Origin: CAZEYI01 sp964422855
GTDB taxonomy: Bacteria > Patescibacteriota > Gracilibacteria > Absconditabacterales > Absconditicoccaceae
Assembly: GCA_964422855.1 (NCBI GenBank)
Contig: CAYRCS010000002.1
Coordinates: 1 to 63,032, forward strand
Direction: 5' to 3'
Length of the DNA stretch: 63,032 nucleotides
Positions 46,052 to 57,094 of this stretch are shown here, one piece after another. The notes under the pieces were generated by a model, which was not told the origin of the DNA, ran no database searches, and was given only the letters and a program-made list of their open reading frames with translations. Numbering within the stretch: the stretch's first letter is position 1; the number at the start of each line of letters is the position of its first letter. The position numbers were made by a program, and so were the translations under genes.

Positions 46052-49000
46052 ATGCGGATGATTACAACAATTTTCAAAAGAATGTATCAAGGTTTTGGCT
46101 TATCTATAGCCATAGTTTTGGGTTCGCTTAGTGCAACTCAGGCTTTGACTCTAGCCCCACTCAATGGAGCTACTCCAGTAGACTCGAGTACACTCAATAG
46201 TTCCAACATATGAACATATTGGGGATATTGTGTCAATGATGGAGATAGTAATGATACATTTGAGTGAGCATATTATGTAACACAATCTGCAAATCCATCA
46301 TACTATGCATATTATAGTGCTAGTAATTCAAGTTGGAATAGAAGAATACTAGATACTTCTACTGTTTTCCTATATAATCCTAGCACCTTTGGTGGCAATG
46401 GATCATTTTCATTCTTGTCCAATGTAATACCAAATGGGTCAACTATCTATGCAACCAAAATCTGATCTCCAAATACCTTCCTAAACAATACTGTAGGTAG
46501 ATCTAATGTCGCTGCTATGTACGCCTTTAGAGGTGATTATCAAACGATGATCACTGCTGGAGCAAATAACAGCAGCCCTTTTGGGTTTAGAACAACATCA
46601 ACACAAACATCTGCTACTCCATTTAACTACAATCTTAATGTTGTTAACAATCCTGTTAACAACTATTCTTGTAATAGATACTATGTAGCAAAATGTGGTG
46701 ATGGTGTCATCGACAATATCAATAAAGCATGAGGTACAGATACTGATGGTAAACAAGGTATCTCTACAGCAAATGGTTTTGTAGACTGGTTTATCCCTGG
46801 TGGTATCCCAGCAGAATCATGCGATATGGGAAGCAATAATTCTAATACTATTCCAGGTAGATGTAAGTTGGACTGTAGTGGACTCGTACCACAAGCTACT
46901 CCTACATGTAACAGTATTACTGTTAATCCAAATACCAATCCTCTCAATCAGGGAACCAATGCAAGTATCACATGTAATGCAACTAACGCAAGTTTCTATG
47001 ATATAACGATTAATAATGGACTTATCCCAGATACCAATGGTGTTTCACAATATTTGTTTAACGCAGCTGGTGTCTTCAATATCAACTGTACGGTATGGAA
47101 TGCTGACTACTCGCAATCTGCGAGCTGTCCAGCAAAAGTAGTCAATGTACAATCTACTGCTCCACAATGTCAGAGCTTTACGGTAGCTCCAAATCCAGTA
47201 CAAGTAGGACAGCCAGTAACAATGATCTGTGATGGTAACCAATTTTCAAATACCTACCAGATCTTAGTCAATGCGCAAAATGGAGGCTTGGTATCAAGCT
47301 TCAATGGCGGATTGCCTGGACCTAATAATACAGTAACTACTACCTGGACACCAAATGCTCCTGGTACTTATACCATGAACTGTGCCGTATCAAACAATAA
47401 TACACAAGTAGCTCAATGTCCTGGACAAACAGTAACTGTCCTCCAACCTGGACAACCTGATCTCTGGATTACTAAGTCTGTAAATCCAAATCAAGTTGCA
47501 TCTGGTGGGGTACTTACATTTACTATTACGTTTGGTAATAGTGGAGCTGTGGTAGCAACTGGAGTAACTGTACAAGATCTTTTGCCTCCTACGGTGAACT
47601 ATGTGCCTGGTACTGTTTCTATAAGTTTGCCTGGTACGGCGTTCAATAGTCAAAACACTATTATATGATATACAGGCATAACATTACAACCTGGGCAACA
47701 AGGTACGATGACTTTGCAAGCAACACTCAACTGTGCTCCTTGTACTGCGTCACTTATCAATACTGCACAGATATTTAATCCACAAGATTGGGCACAAGCA
47801 ACTGCTCCATTCTCTCCTCTTCTTGCTCCTGCACAGATCGTATTGGACAAGAGGCAATCAGTTAATGGTCAGCCATTTACAAACAATACGGTAACTGTCA
47901 CATCTGGGCAAACAATCACCTATGAAATCGTGGTAACCAATATCGGTGGACAAGCGCAATCAAACTTGTTTATCAATGATATCATGCCTGTAGGTATGGA
48001 TTATGTATCGAGTACTATAAACGTACAAGGTAATCCATGAGTTACTGTGAGTGCAAATACTGTAGGCGTACAAGATATACTCAATACATCTACATTTACA
48101 CTCCAACCTGGGCAAACTGCTACCTTGGTCATCACAGCTCAAGTAAGTCAATTGCTCAATGTCTATACAAATATAGCCAAGGCTATGCTCTTCCCTGCTA
48201 CTGTACTTGCGCAAGATAGCGTCAACGCAAACGGTCAAGGACCAGCTCTTACGCTCGATAAAATCATACTCAATCCACAGGCAAGTTATATGCCTGGCGA
48301 TACTATCACGTATCAAATTACCTTCTCAAATGTTGGTAATGGTGCTGCCTTTAGTGCAGCTATCACAGATATATTGCCACCATCGGTTACCTATGTATCA
48401 AGTACTGTGACTCCAAATCCAGTAGGAGCTACATTCACAACAATCAATGGAACACAAACAACTATAGCATATAGTAACTTCACTATCAATCCTGGCGATA
48501 CTTATGTGATGATCGTTACGGGTACAGTCAATGCAAATTTGTTGAACAATAATAATACACTCAATACAGCTATCCTCACTTCGACTAACCATCCAACACT
48601 TGTGGATACAGTGGCATTCCCGACTTCTCCTGTACCGCAAATTAGTAAGATGCAGTCTGTGAATGGTAGTCCGTTCACTGATCAGCAAGTTACCGTGATG
48701 CTCAACGATACTATTACGTATCAAGTGATCGTATCAAATGTAGGAGCAACTGCTGCAGTCAATGCTCGTGTTACCGATTACTTACCAGCTGGATTGCAAT
48801 ATATATCAAGTTCATTTACGCTCAATGTAAGTTTGACGACTGGGCCATTTGGTCTAGGGCAAACGTATGTAAGATATGATGGATTTACACTCCAACCTGG
48901 ACAACAAGCTACGATGACTATCGTTGCTAAGGTAATCGATGTAACTAATATATCACAATACAACAACCAAGCACAACTAGAGTTCTTCAATCCATATCAA

Positions 49001-51184
49001 AGCGTCAATGATAACGTAATCGCTATCCCTGCACTTGGTGCGGATGTAGTATTTACGAAGTCTATAACAAGCAATCAAGCTACCTATCAAGGTGGAGACA
49101 ATATTTCATTTAGAGTAACATTGACTAATAATGGTCCAGCTCCTATTACAAACGTAACAGTGAGTGATATCTGGCCATCACAATGTGTAAACTTCACCAA
49201 TGCTACGGTATCAAACAATGCATTTGGACAGACATCTATAGTCAATCCATACGCATGGCAAACAGCGACTATGACTGCAGGACAAACGGTCAATATAGAT
49301 CTTGTAGGTGTTGTAAGCAACAATGCAAATTGTGCAGGTACACACTACAATACCGGTAGAGTTGTATATACAATGAATGGTAATACTATAACTCTCGAGA
49401 GACCAGTACCATTTATCATCGATGTACCAAATCCAGGACTATGTGAAGAATTGGATACCAACGATAGTACAGTCGTCCTTATTGATGATGATAACGATGA
49501 AGGTGAAGTAGAATTTACCTGTAGCACAGTCAACAATCAAGTTGCCAATATCCGTATCGACTGTGGTAATGGAGATGATTATAGCCAAGTCGGTTCGTCA
49601 CTTACCTATACTTGTGAATATGATGAAGATGATATCGGAGATAGACCATTGGTACAATGTTTTGTAGATAACGTAACCAACAATCAATGTCAACAACGTC
49701 TCATCGTTGATGAACCAAGATTGGCAGATTGTGGTAATGGTATTATCGAATGATATGAACAATGTGATCTTGGTGAAGGTACGCATACTATCGACCAATG
49801 GCTTGATGAAGAAGAAGATGTCAGAGCCGCTGATCGTTATGAAGGTGATACATGTAGAAGCTGTTCGATCAGAAGTAATGACAGCGATGAACCATATGAA
49901 CCAGTTGCATGTTTTGGTGTCAACACATCACTATCTGTACAACAAGGTGAAATATTACCATTCCGATGGTATATCCAAAACAGCGATAATATCGTGGAAG
50001 GAGAAGATAGTTGTAACAACTTAGATGATGGTGAAATACCAGCAGATAGTATGAAATGTTTCTTCTCTGTGTACAAAAATCATCTGGAAGATGCTATTAT
50101 CGATGAAGTAGAATTGGATTGTAATGTCGATCAATGGAACAACGATGTCTATTATAACTTCTTTGAGCAAAACTATGCAGATGCAGCTAACGCACTTGGT
50201 AAATTCTCATTCCCAATTGGTGATGCATTTGATGTATATGGTGAATATAAAGTAGTATTGGAAAGAGTAGAATACGAATACTGTAGAGATGAAGAAGAAG
50301 ACGATGGAGAAGTGGTTGAAAGAATCTGTGATGTAGACTTCGCACTGACAAAACCATATATGATCGCGAGAACTGCCTTGGGTACAAAACCACAAGCAAG
50401 TAGTATCGATCTATCAGACTTCTACGACATCAATGATCAACCTATACTCAATAGCACTGATATCAATGATATACTCGTAGTCAATGAATCTGAATATGAT
50501 GGTGGTACTGCTCTATCAAGTTTGGTAAGTTCATTTGTAACGAACTATAGCAATATCGGCGTAGCAGTAAATAACGCTAGCTTTGCTAACCTCTTTGAAG
50601 GTGGTAATCAGATCACTATCAAGAAAGTACCTGGCAAACAGATCTATATCTTTGATGGCAATGGTGCAGATAGGCTCACACTCAAAGAACTCAATGGATT
50701 TGATAAGCCATTTACGATGATCGTGAAAAACATGGATTTGGTCATCAAATGATCAATGACAAGTACGCACGGTATGTTTATCGTCCAAGGTGGTAAGATC
50801 TCGTTTGTCGAACCAGATAGCAATAGATGTGCTCAGAGACAAGTTGTTAATGGCGTGTTTATTACTGACAGTGGATTTGGTGTCGAAGATGCAAGTATCA
50901 CGATCAATAATATGTTGTGATTGCCTCGATGTAATGAGGGTGGATTGACTGTGAGATGAGTACTTATCGGCGATGGCATCGAAGACTTGGTAATGCAAAG
51001 AAGATCACATCTCAACGAATGGTTCCGTGTGGTATCAAGTACTCCTGCTGCTGTTAAAGCTGAAAGAAGAAACGAGATATTTAATGGTGCTGCTCTCTTG
51101 ATAGATTACAATCCAAACATCTGGAGCGATTTACCTCCTGGTATGAGTGAATTTACGCAAGTATTGGATGTATATAGACAATAG
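46052..51184 (+). CDS. Giant 1710-residue secreted DUF11-repeat surface protein
   Basis: The start is set at ATG 46052 (46058 also possible) ahead of a signal peptide (MYQGFGLSIAIVLGSLSATQALT). The middle has at least four DUF11-type beta-sandwich repeats, each with a header like ITKSVNPNQVASGGVLTFT, LDKRQSVNGQPF, LDKIILNPQASYMPGDTIT or ISKMQSVNGSPF and the phrase LQPGQ near its end. Cys-rich repeats CGDGVIDN...ESCDMG and CGNGIIEGYEQCDLG resemble the Myxococcus-type cysteine-rich motif. The C-terminal 450 residues are acidic and then beta-rich (MTSTHGMFIVQGGKISFVEP). It should be an exported adhesin or cell-surface stalk. A terminator follows. Confidence 0.88.
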
Positions 51185-51202
51185 TGGACAATACATAGTA
51201 TA

Positions 51203-51233
51203 CCAAAAAGCTCTCTCAAAAGAGGGCTTTTTG
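51203..51233 (+). terminator. Terminator after the giant gene pair
   Basis: AAAAAGCTCTCT pairs with AGAGGGCTTTTT around a short loop, 20 bases after the stop. Confidence 0.82.
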
Positions 51234-51387
51234 TATTAAAAAATAGCTCATAATCTAGGAAAGTGGTTTATCCTACGTATCTCACATTCTTTTTGCGCAT
51301 AAAACGCTTGATTTTGCATCCGGATTTCATATACATTGACGGCTAAAACGTTTTTTTCGTTGTATTTAATCTTGAGAAATCTGGCTC

Positions 51388-51804
51388 ATGCCTACTATTA
51401 ACCAACTTATTAAAAAAGGAAGAAAGAAGAAGACCTTCAAATCAAAGGCACCTGCATTGCAATTTGGTATCAACAAACTTGATAATAACAAGAAAGTTAG
51501 AATCCCAGCTCCTTTCAAAAGAGGTGTATGTCTCAAGGTGTCAGTAATGACTCCAAAGAAACCTAACTCTGCACAAAGAAAGTTTGCTAAGGTAAGATTG
51601 TCTAACGGTACTGAAGTATTGGCATATATTCCTGGTGAAGCACACACTCTCCAAGAGCACAGCGTTGTAATGGTAAGAGGTGGAAGAGTAAAGGATTTGC
51701 CATGAGTGAAGTATCATATCTTGAGAGGTAAATACGATGCAAATCCTGTTTCTAATAGAAAACAAGGAAGATCATTGTACGGTACCAAGAGACCAAAAGC
51801 CTAA
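51388..51804 (+). CDS. rpsL: 30S ribosomal protein S12
   Basis: The 138-residue protein shows the S12 signature: PTINQLIKKGRKKK, KRGVCLKVSVMTPKKPNSA, the decoding-loop block QEHSVVMVRGGRVKDLPGVKYH (key part GGRVKDLPG) and a C-terminal RSLYGTKRPKA. The Gly in DLPGVKYH is UGA and is near invariant. S12 sits at the decoding centre. The 203-base upstream gap holds the previous terminator and a likely promoter with TTGACG at about 51337. It is first in a ribosomal protein cluster. Confidence 0.97.
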
Positions 51805-51859
51805 GTTTAGAGTATTTCGCTGTAATACAACATACAAGTGTGCATTGAATTCCACATAC

Positions 51860-51884
51860 CTTCATGAGCGATCCAACCATGAAG
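51860..51884 (+). promoter_or_regulatory. Hairpin in the rpsL-rpsG spacer
   Basis: CTTCATG and CATGAAG form a 7-bp perfect stem with an 11-base loop in the 148-base gap between S12 and S7. In E. coli the same spacer binds S7 as a translational repressor. A similar role here is only suggested by position. Confidence 0.3.
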
Positions 51885-51952
51885 TTTGTGCAGAGCGTGG
51901 TGGCTTAGCACAAGTCAATCAACCCTTTACATTATTTAGCTTCGAATAGAAG

Positions 51953-52420
51953 ATGTGAAAATTTAGTAAAGTAGATGTCATCATCTCTCCTAAGACTAAC
52001 GAAAGAGAAGAGAAGATCATCAACTACCTCATGAAAGATGGTAAAAAGGCTGTCGCTAAGAGAATCTACAACGACATGCTCAAGGAAGTAAAACTTGCTG
52101 GACATATGAATCCTAACTCTGTAGTAGAAACTGCTATCGAAAATGCTGCGCCTACTATCATGGTGAAGTCTAAGAGAGTTGGAGGTTCTGTATATCAAGT
52201 TCCTGTTGAAGTAAAGCCAAAGAAAAGATTGTTCTACTCTATCAAATGGATATTGGAAGCATCTAGAGGTAAATCTGGAAAGCCTATGTTCAAGAGATTG
52301 GCTGAAGAATTGTTGGCTGCTTACTCAGGTCAAGGAGCTGCAGTAAAGAAGAAAGAAGAAGTACACAAGATGGCTGATGCCAACAAAGCGTTTGCTTACA
52401 TGGCTAAGTACATCAACTAA
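51953..52420 (+). CDS. rpsG: 30S ribosomal protein S7
   Basis: The 155-residue protein starts MGKFSKVDVIISPKTN, where codon 2 is UGA. It keeps INYLMKDGKKAVAKRIYNDM, the RNA-binding VGGSVYQVPVEVKPKKR and the helical C-terminus ending MADANKAFAYMAKYIN. S7 nucleates assembly of the 30S head. Length agrees with the family. In most bacteria fusA and tuf follow; here they do not. Confidence 0.96.
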
Positions 52421-52457
52421 TTATATACAATGTTCATTTTAATCGATCCTAATTCAC

Positions 52458-52727
52458 ATGGGTAATACAAATGGTGGTAAATTTCCACGCAGACTGTACA
52501 ACTTAAATGTTATGCGTACGAAGTCTGGAACTAAGCCAAAGAAAGCACTCGAACGATATATCGATCTTCTCAAAAAAGAAGAAGCACAAGGTAATACTAA
52601 GTGGATATATAAGACTAAGTTGCAAGCTACTGCAAGATTGAAGAAATATGGTATCTCTTTGGATACTGTACGCATTCACTTAGAAAAAAAGTGATTGACG
52701 AATTTAGCTACTAAATTGAGCGCATAA
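52458..52727 (+). CDS. Small basic protein of unknown function in ribosomal operon
   Basis: The 89-residue protein is rich in Lys and Arg (GGKFPRRLYNLNVMRTKSG, TKPKKALERYIDLLKKEE, TARLKKYGISLDTVRIHLEK). It lies 37 bases after rpsG and overlaps the next ATG by one base (TAATG). Charge and context suggest a ribosomal or ribosome-associated protein, but it does not match a family that I recognise. One Gly is UGA. Confidence 0.75.
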
Positions 52728-52870
52728 TGAGACTCAAGACAAGAGGCAAGAAAAAATTAAATAAAGCACTCAATAGAGTAGAAAGAACTGTGGTGATGGA
52801 TGTAAGAAACAGTCTTGAACAACAGAAAAAGTGGAAAGCTAAGGTAGTTAACAATAGAGCTGCTAAATAA
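52727..52870 (+). CDS. Very small basic protein in ribosomal operon
   Basis: The 47-residue protein (opening MRLKTRGKKKLNKALNRVER) is almost wholly helical and strongly basic. Its start overlaps the previous stop, so the two are translationally coupled. It may be a small lineage-specific ribosomal protein; no family was recognised. Confidence 0.7.
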   Translation: MRLKTRGKKKLNKALNRVERTVVMDVRNSLEQQKKWKAKVVNNRAAK

Positions 52871-52909
52871 GCTTCCTCCAATATTTTATTATGATGAGCA
52901 TGTATCCCA

Positions 52910-53458
52910 ATGCACGTGCAAAGATTGAAAAACATATACGCCACTAAACAATACCATATATTGCCTATCAGATCAGGTATGATGTTGGAATTGTACGAAA
53001 AAGTGGGAGAAGGTGACAACGTAAGAGTCCAGAGATTCAAATGATTGGTCATCCAAGTGAAGAAACCTAGCCACCCAGATGGTACATTTACTATCAGAGG
53101 TATGGTCGCTGGTATTACTGTCGAAAGAATATTCCCATTAGGGTTTATCAAATTTGAGAAGGTAGTACTTTTGGATCAATACAAGACAAGAAGAGTTAGA
53201 TTGAACTATATCAGAGAAAAAGTAGGTAAAGATGCTAAAATGAAGAGTATCTTGTCTGCTGATCAGAAAGATATAGATCTCTTGGTAATAGCTAAAGCTG
53301 CTGTTACTCCTCAAGCTGCCGTTGCAGCTGTAGAAGAACAGATCGTGGAGGTTCCTACTACTGAAACTCTTGTAGAAGAAATTGCTGAAACTCCTGAAGT
53401 TGCAGCAAGTGAAGAAGTTGCTCCTACTGCAACAGACACAGAAGAAACTGTAGCATAA
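52910..53458 (+). CDS. rplS: 50S ribosomal protein L19 with long acidic tail
   Basis: The first 120 residues match bL19: GDNVRVQRFKGLVIQVKK, FTIRGMVAGITVERIFPLGF and the end KTRRVRLNYIREKVGKDAK. A further 60 residues rich in Ala, Glu and Thr (VEVPTTETLVEEIAETPEVA) form a tail not found in standard L19. The Gly in FKGLVI is UGA. L19 lies at the subunit interface. The start at 52910 is the only in-frame ATG of fitting length. Confidence 0.92.
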
Positions 53459-53493
53459 TTATATAATAATTTTATTCGACTTGTTTGACTATC

Positions 53494-54162
53494 ATGCAAG
53501 AATTAGCTGTCGATATTCGTACAACATTTGGAAAGAAGATCAAACCTTTGAGAAAGCTTGGTAAAGTACCAGCTGTTATCTATGGTAAACATCTTAAAGC
53601 TCCTGTGTCTGTATTGTTAGATAAAAATGCTTTTTTGAAAGCGTATAAAGCCAGTGGTACATCTACTGCTATCACACTTACAGGTGAAAAGTTAAAAGAA
53701 TTGGTACTTGTTGCCGATGTACAACTTGATCCAGTAGGTGATTTTGTATTGCACGTGGATTTCCATGCTGTAAGATCTGATGAAAAGGTAACTGCTGAAG
53801 TACCTGTTATATTGGTTGGTATATCGCCTGTAGAAAAGAATGCTGAAGGTAGAGTACAGATCGTATTGGCAAATATTGAAGTAGAAGCATTCCCTCAAGA
53901 TCTTCCTCACGATATACAGATCGATATCAGTACTTTGGAACATGTACACGACGTTGTATTTGTCAAAGAATTGAAATTCTCTGATAAAGTAGAAGTACTT
54001 ACTGATGGTGAACAAGCAGTAGTAACTGTTATGGAACTATCTGAAGAAGAAGTAACTAATGAAGCGTCTAGCGCAGACGAAGCGGCTGGTGCTGCTGCTG
54101 CTGAAGCTAAGGCTGCTGCTGAAGCTGCTGCTGCAGGTACAGACGACAAGAAAGACAAATAA
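53494..54162 (+). CDS. rplY: 50S ribosomal protein L25 (general stress CTC type)
   Basis: The 222-residue protein has the L25 N-domain (KKIKPLRKLGKVPAVIYGK, VQLDPVGDFVLHVDFHAV) and the CTC-type C-domain (EVPVILVGISPVEKNAEGR, PQDLPHDIQIDISTLEH). It binds 5S rRNA. The last 35 residues are an Ala/Glu-rich low-complexity tail ending DDKKDK. ATG 53494 is preferred to TTG 53485. Confidence 0.95.
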   Translation: MQELAVDIRTTFGKKIKPLRKLGKVPAVIYGKHLKAPVSVLLDKNAFLKAYKASGTSTAITLTGEKLKELVLVADVQLDPVGDFVLHVDFHAVRSDEKVTAEVPVILVGISPVEKNAEGRVQIVLANIEVEAFPQDLPHDIQIDISTLEHVHDVVFVKELKFSDKVEVLTDGEQAVVTVMELSEEEVTNEASSADEAAGAAAAEAKAAAEAAAAGTDDKKDK

Positions 54163-54186
54163 TTTTATACCATTGATTTGACGCTT

Positions 54187-54375
54187 ATGCCAAGAATATG
54201 TTATGCTACTGGTACTGGTACCAAAAGTGGCAATACTAGATCTCACTCTATGAGAGCAAATAAGAGAACTTTCAAGCCAAACCTTATCATCAAGAAGGTT
54301 GTTTTGGCTGATGGTACAACAACAATGATCAAAGTGAAAGCTAAGATATACAAAAAATTGAAAGGTTTTTTGTAG
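54187..54375 (+). CDS. rpmB: 50S ribosomal protein L28
   Basis: The 62-residue protein matches bL28: PRICYATGTGTKSGNTRSHS, ANKRTFKPNLIIKK and the tail KVKAKIYKKLKG. It keeps one Cys only, so no zinc site. ATG 54187 gives the family-like N-terminus. Confidence 0.93.
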   Translation: MPRICYATGTGTKSGNTRSHSMRANKRTFKPNLIIKKVVLADGTTTMIKVKAKIYKKLKGFL

Positions 54376-54396
54376 GATACAAACATATTGTACGCT

Positions 54397-54420
54397 CAAA
54401 CCCCGCATCCTTGCGGGGCT
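54397..54420 (+). terminator. Hairpin after rpmB
   Basis: CCCCGCA pairs with TGCGGGG around a short loop. No clear T run follows, so it may be a weak terminator or processing site before tRNA-Lys. Confidence 0.6.
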
Positions 54421-54436
54421 AAAGCGTATGAGAAAA

Positions 54437-54508
54437 GGGTTTGTAGCTCAGGGGTAGAGCAATGGCCTTTTAAGCCACTGGTCGTGGGTTCGAATCCCAC
54501 CAAACCCA
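54437..54508 (+). tRNA. tRNA-Lys (TTT anticodon)
   Basis: Acceptor GGGTTTG/CAAACCC, D arm GCTC...GAGC, anticodon stem TGGC/GCCA with loop CTTTTAA (anticodon TTT), and T arm GTGGG-TTCGAAT-CCCAC form a full cloverleaf with discriminator A. CCA is not encoded. Confidence 0.96.
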
Positions 54509-54509
54509 A

Positions 54510-54543
54510 AAAAACTTTTGTCTTCGGATAGAGGTTTTTTTTG
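54510..54543 (+). terminator. Terminator after tRNA-Lys
   Basis: AAACTTTTGTC pairs with GATAGAGGTTT (several G-T pairs) around TTCG, followed by a long T run. Confidence 0.7.
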
Positions 54544-54646
54544 TTGATAGAACTACCGATTTGCTTTATGAAAGCTTAAGGGTAGAGTCTGTATATCCAA
54601 CAGATATAACACGTCACATTGGTTTTTATGTATATATAGTAAAATC

Positions 54647-54808
54647 ATGGGAGGATTGTTGTATGTGATAGCAGTTATATTGGTGATAGGATGGGCTATT
54701 GGCTTCTTTGCTTATGGACTTGGATGATTGATCCACATTCTTTTGGTGATCGCGGTCATAACTGTATTGTTGAGAGTAATCCGTGGAGACAAAACTCCTC
54801 TGGCATAA
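54647..54808 (+). CDS. Small lmo0937-type membrane protein
   Basis: The 53-residue protein has two helices (LLYVIAVILVIGWAIGFF; LIHILLVIAVITVLLRVI) separated by AYGLGG, where one Gly is UGA. This is the lmo0937/DUF5670 pattern of small bacterial inner membrane proteins with unknown role. A strong terminator follows. Confidence 0.85.
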
Positions 54809-54837
54809 AGAAACTCATCATCTAGTAGCACAAAACA

Positions 54838-54871
54838 TGCCACGAACTTTTTTCGTGGTTTTTTTTGTTTA
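54838..54871 (+). terminator. Terminator after the small membrane protein
   Basis: CCACGAA pairs with TTCGTGG around a T-rich loop, followed by eight T. Confidence 0.87.
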
Positions 54872-54942
54872 TACAACAACGCTTGCAAAATTAGATCATT
54901 GTCCTATCACGGTGCATAGTTTATATCATCATCTATTTTCTT

Positions 54943-55512
54943 ATGGCAAAAAATATACCTACAGACAAAGTAATCTATATCAACGATATGTTGGTAGACG
55001 AAAAACAAGCACTCACCAATGTGATGGATAGCATCAAGAGAGAAGAACTGTTATCTGAAAATATCAATGACTCATTTGAAGAAAATTTGAGTATTTGAGA
55101 CAAAATTTCTGACGCTATAGCTGATTTTGGTGGAAGCTGGAAATTTATTATATCGTTTCTTTCTTTTCTTTTCCTGTGGATGACAATCAATAGTGTATTG
55201 GTATTGACCAATCATTTTGATCCATATCCTTTCATCTTGCTCAATCTTATCCTATCTACCATTGCAGCATTACAATGACCAGTCATCATGATGAGCCAAA
55301 ATAGACAAGAAACGAGAGATAGACTTCGTGCAGAAAACGATTATAAGATCAATTTAAAAGCAGAGGTAGAGATCCGTAACTTACATGAGAAACTCGATCA
55401 TCTCTTACTAAAAAAATGGGGCAATCTTATAGAGATACAGCAAATACAGTTGGAATTGATGCAAGAAAGCATGGCCAACAATAAGGTGAAAGCAAAAAAA
55501 ACAAGCACCTAA
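54943..55512 (+). CDS. DUF1003-family membrane protein
   Basis: The 189-residue protein matches DUF1003: ISDAIADFGGSWKFIISFLS, a first helix ending FLWMTINSVL, then FDPYPFILLNLILSTIAALQ-GPVIMMSQNRQETRDRL (shown by key parts), two membrane helices in all, and a coiled-coil tail (LHEKLDHLLLKKWGNLIEI). Gly before PVIMM is UGA where relatives often have Ala. The function of the family is not established. A bidirectional terminator follows. Confidence 0.92.
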
Positions 55513-55572
55513 CGCAGACAAGTATATAATCATGCTTTATTGACTTTGTGTTTAGTAGCGAATAGTGTCAAA

Positions 55573-55602
55573 TAAAAAAACTCCCGGCCGGGAGTTTTTT
55601 TT
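55573..55602. terminator. Bidirectional terminator
   Basis: AAAAAACTCCCGG is followed at once by its complement CCGGGAGTTTTTT, giving T runs on both strands. It ends the DUF1003 gene and the convergent transglutaminase-like gene. Confidence 0.9.
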
Positions 55603-57073
55603 ATTTGAGTTTCTGACTGACTGATATAAATTCAGGTCAGAAGTCCCCTGATTTTATAAGGATGTCTCTATATGTGGATAAGTATAACTTGTTGTTGGGA
55701 TGAAGAATCAGGGCTTTCTTAATGTATGTGGTGGCATTATTATAATCTCCAAGAAGGTAATATAATTTTGCTATATCTCGTATGACCATATGATTTTGAT
55801 CATCGATAGTCATGGCCTGATGTAATATGGTCAACTTGCTGAGTACAATGTTTTTGTCATTGATCTGAGCCATACCATACTGATCGTTATATAATATATC
55901 AGATATGAGTACTTGCTCAGCATCATCTGCAATCACATGGACTGTATCTGTAGCAATTACAACACTCTGTCCCCCATCTTGAAGTGTGATCGTATGATAT
56001 GGAATAAGGTCCTTTCCTGCAGGTTTGGTAAGATCACAATACCAACTCGAACCATCTGCGAGGGTAATCTGCAATGCTACATGATTTTGCAGGATCAGTC
56101 ACTTATGCGCTATGTCCAAATCTTCTAGCAAACTATGCATCAGCGTACTCAATCAGACGCAGGCTATCTTCTTGGTTTGCATAATCTTGGTAGGGACACT
56201 TTCGTCTAGAAAGGACCGCCCATATGACTGTTTGGACAAATCACTTTGGTTGATAAGGAGCATTATCTCTTTGATAATCTTTTTTTGTTGTGCAGCGAGT
56301 GTGAGCTTATTACCTGTGGCAGTTGTTTTTGTGAGTTGATCTTGATATGATTTTATATGGATAGTCTGGTCCAAATTACTTACTGTACGTATCTTCTGGG
56401 CTCCATGTTCAAATACTGAGGTATATAATCCACCCACGATATCATTAGTCAGGAGTGAATCTACTACTCTAGGCATATCTATATCATCTAGATGATTTGC
56501 TACATACTGTGTGTAGAGATTATCATCTATCAAAGTACTATCCTCTCCTAGCAAAGGATCGTTTGCTGTAGGATATAATTGCATATAAAGACTTGTATAC
56601 TGTCCAACAAGACTATCTGCGTCTGACTCAGTTTTGTAAGACTTGAGTATCTGAATGTAGGTGTAGAGGTTTTTTTGGATACTGTGCGATACGGCTTCGT
56701 TTGGGGCCTGAGAACCGTAGGTCATGCTAGTCATATGCTGTATAAGCATTGGTATCTGACCTATAGTAATATCATCGACGATATATAATTTATTTGCTTC
56801 ATGGATAAAGGGGGCAGTGTGTTTTCGATCTTTTGGCGATACTCGTGATACTTGGATATCGGTATGGTAACTAAACCATCTCTGGAGCATCTGTTTTTGA
56901 TAATTGTTGGTTACAAAATTTTGGTTCGTATGATGTGATGTTGCCTTTTTGATAACAGCAAAAATACTGTCCTTACTCGATTGAACAATCTGTGATTTTG
57001 CATCTTGAGCAAAACCCATACTCGCTAGGAGCAATAATCATGCACTGAGTGTATCTTTCCAATATTTTGACAT
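55601..57073 (-). CDS. Secreted transglutaminase-like protein with TPR
   Basis: The 490-residue protein has a signal peptide when read through UGA (KDTLSAGLLLLASMGFAQD). Near residues 290-350 are the transglutaminase-like triad blocks KKIACVGLSTLMHSLLEDL (Cys), QNHVAMQI (His) and WYCDLTKP (Asp). A short TPR-type repeat follows near the C-terminus (LYYLLGDYNNATTYIKKAL). This order resembles the SirB1/transglutaminase plus TPR proteins, which may act as cysteine proteases or binding modules. It is the last of three genes with 21-base spacings. Confidence 0.72.
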
Positions 57074-57094
57074 ATAGGTTTCTTGGTTGTAGTA

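Noticed and set aside
49837..50076. Minus-strand frames opposite the giant DUF11 gene
   Set aside because: They are antisense to the long continuous surface-protein frame and lack support.
53907..54158. Antisense Ser/Ala-rich frame opposite the L25 tail
   Set aside because: It is the complement of the Ala/Glu low-complexity tail and has no features of its own.
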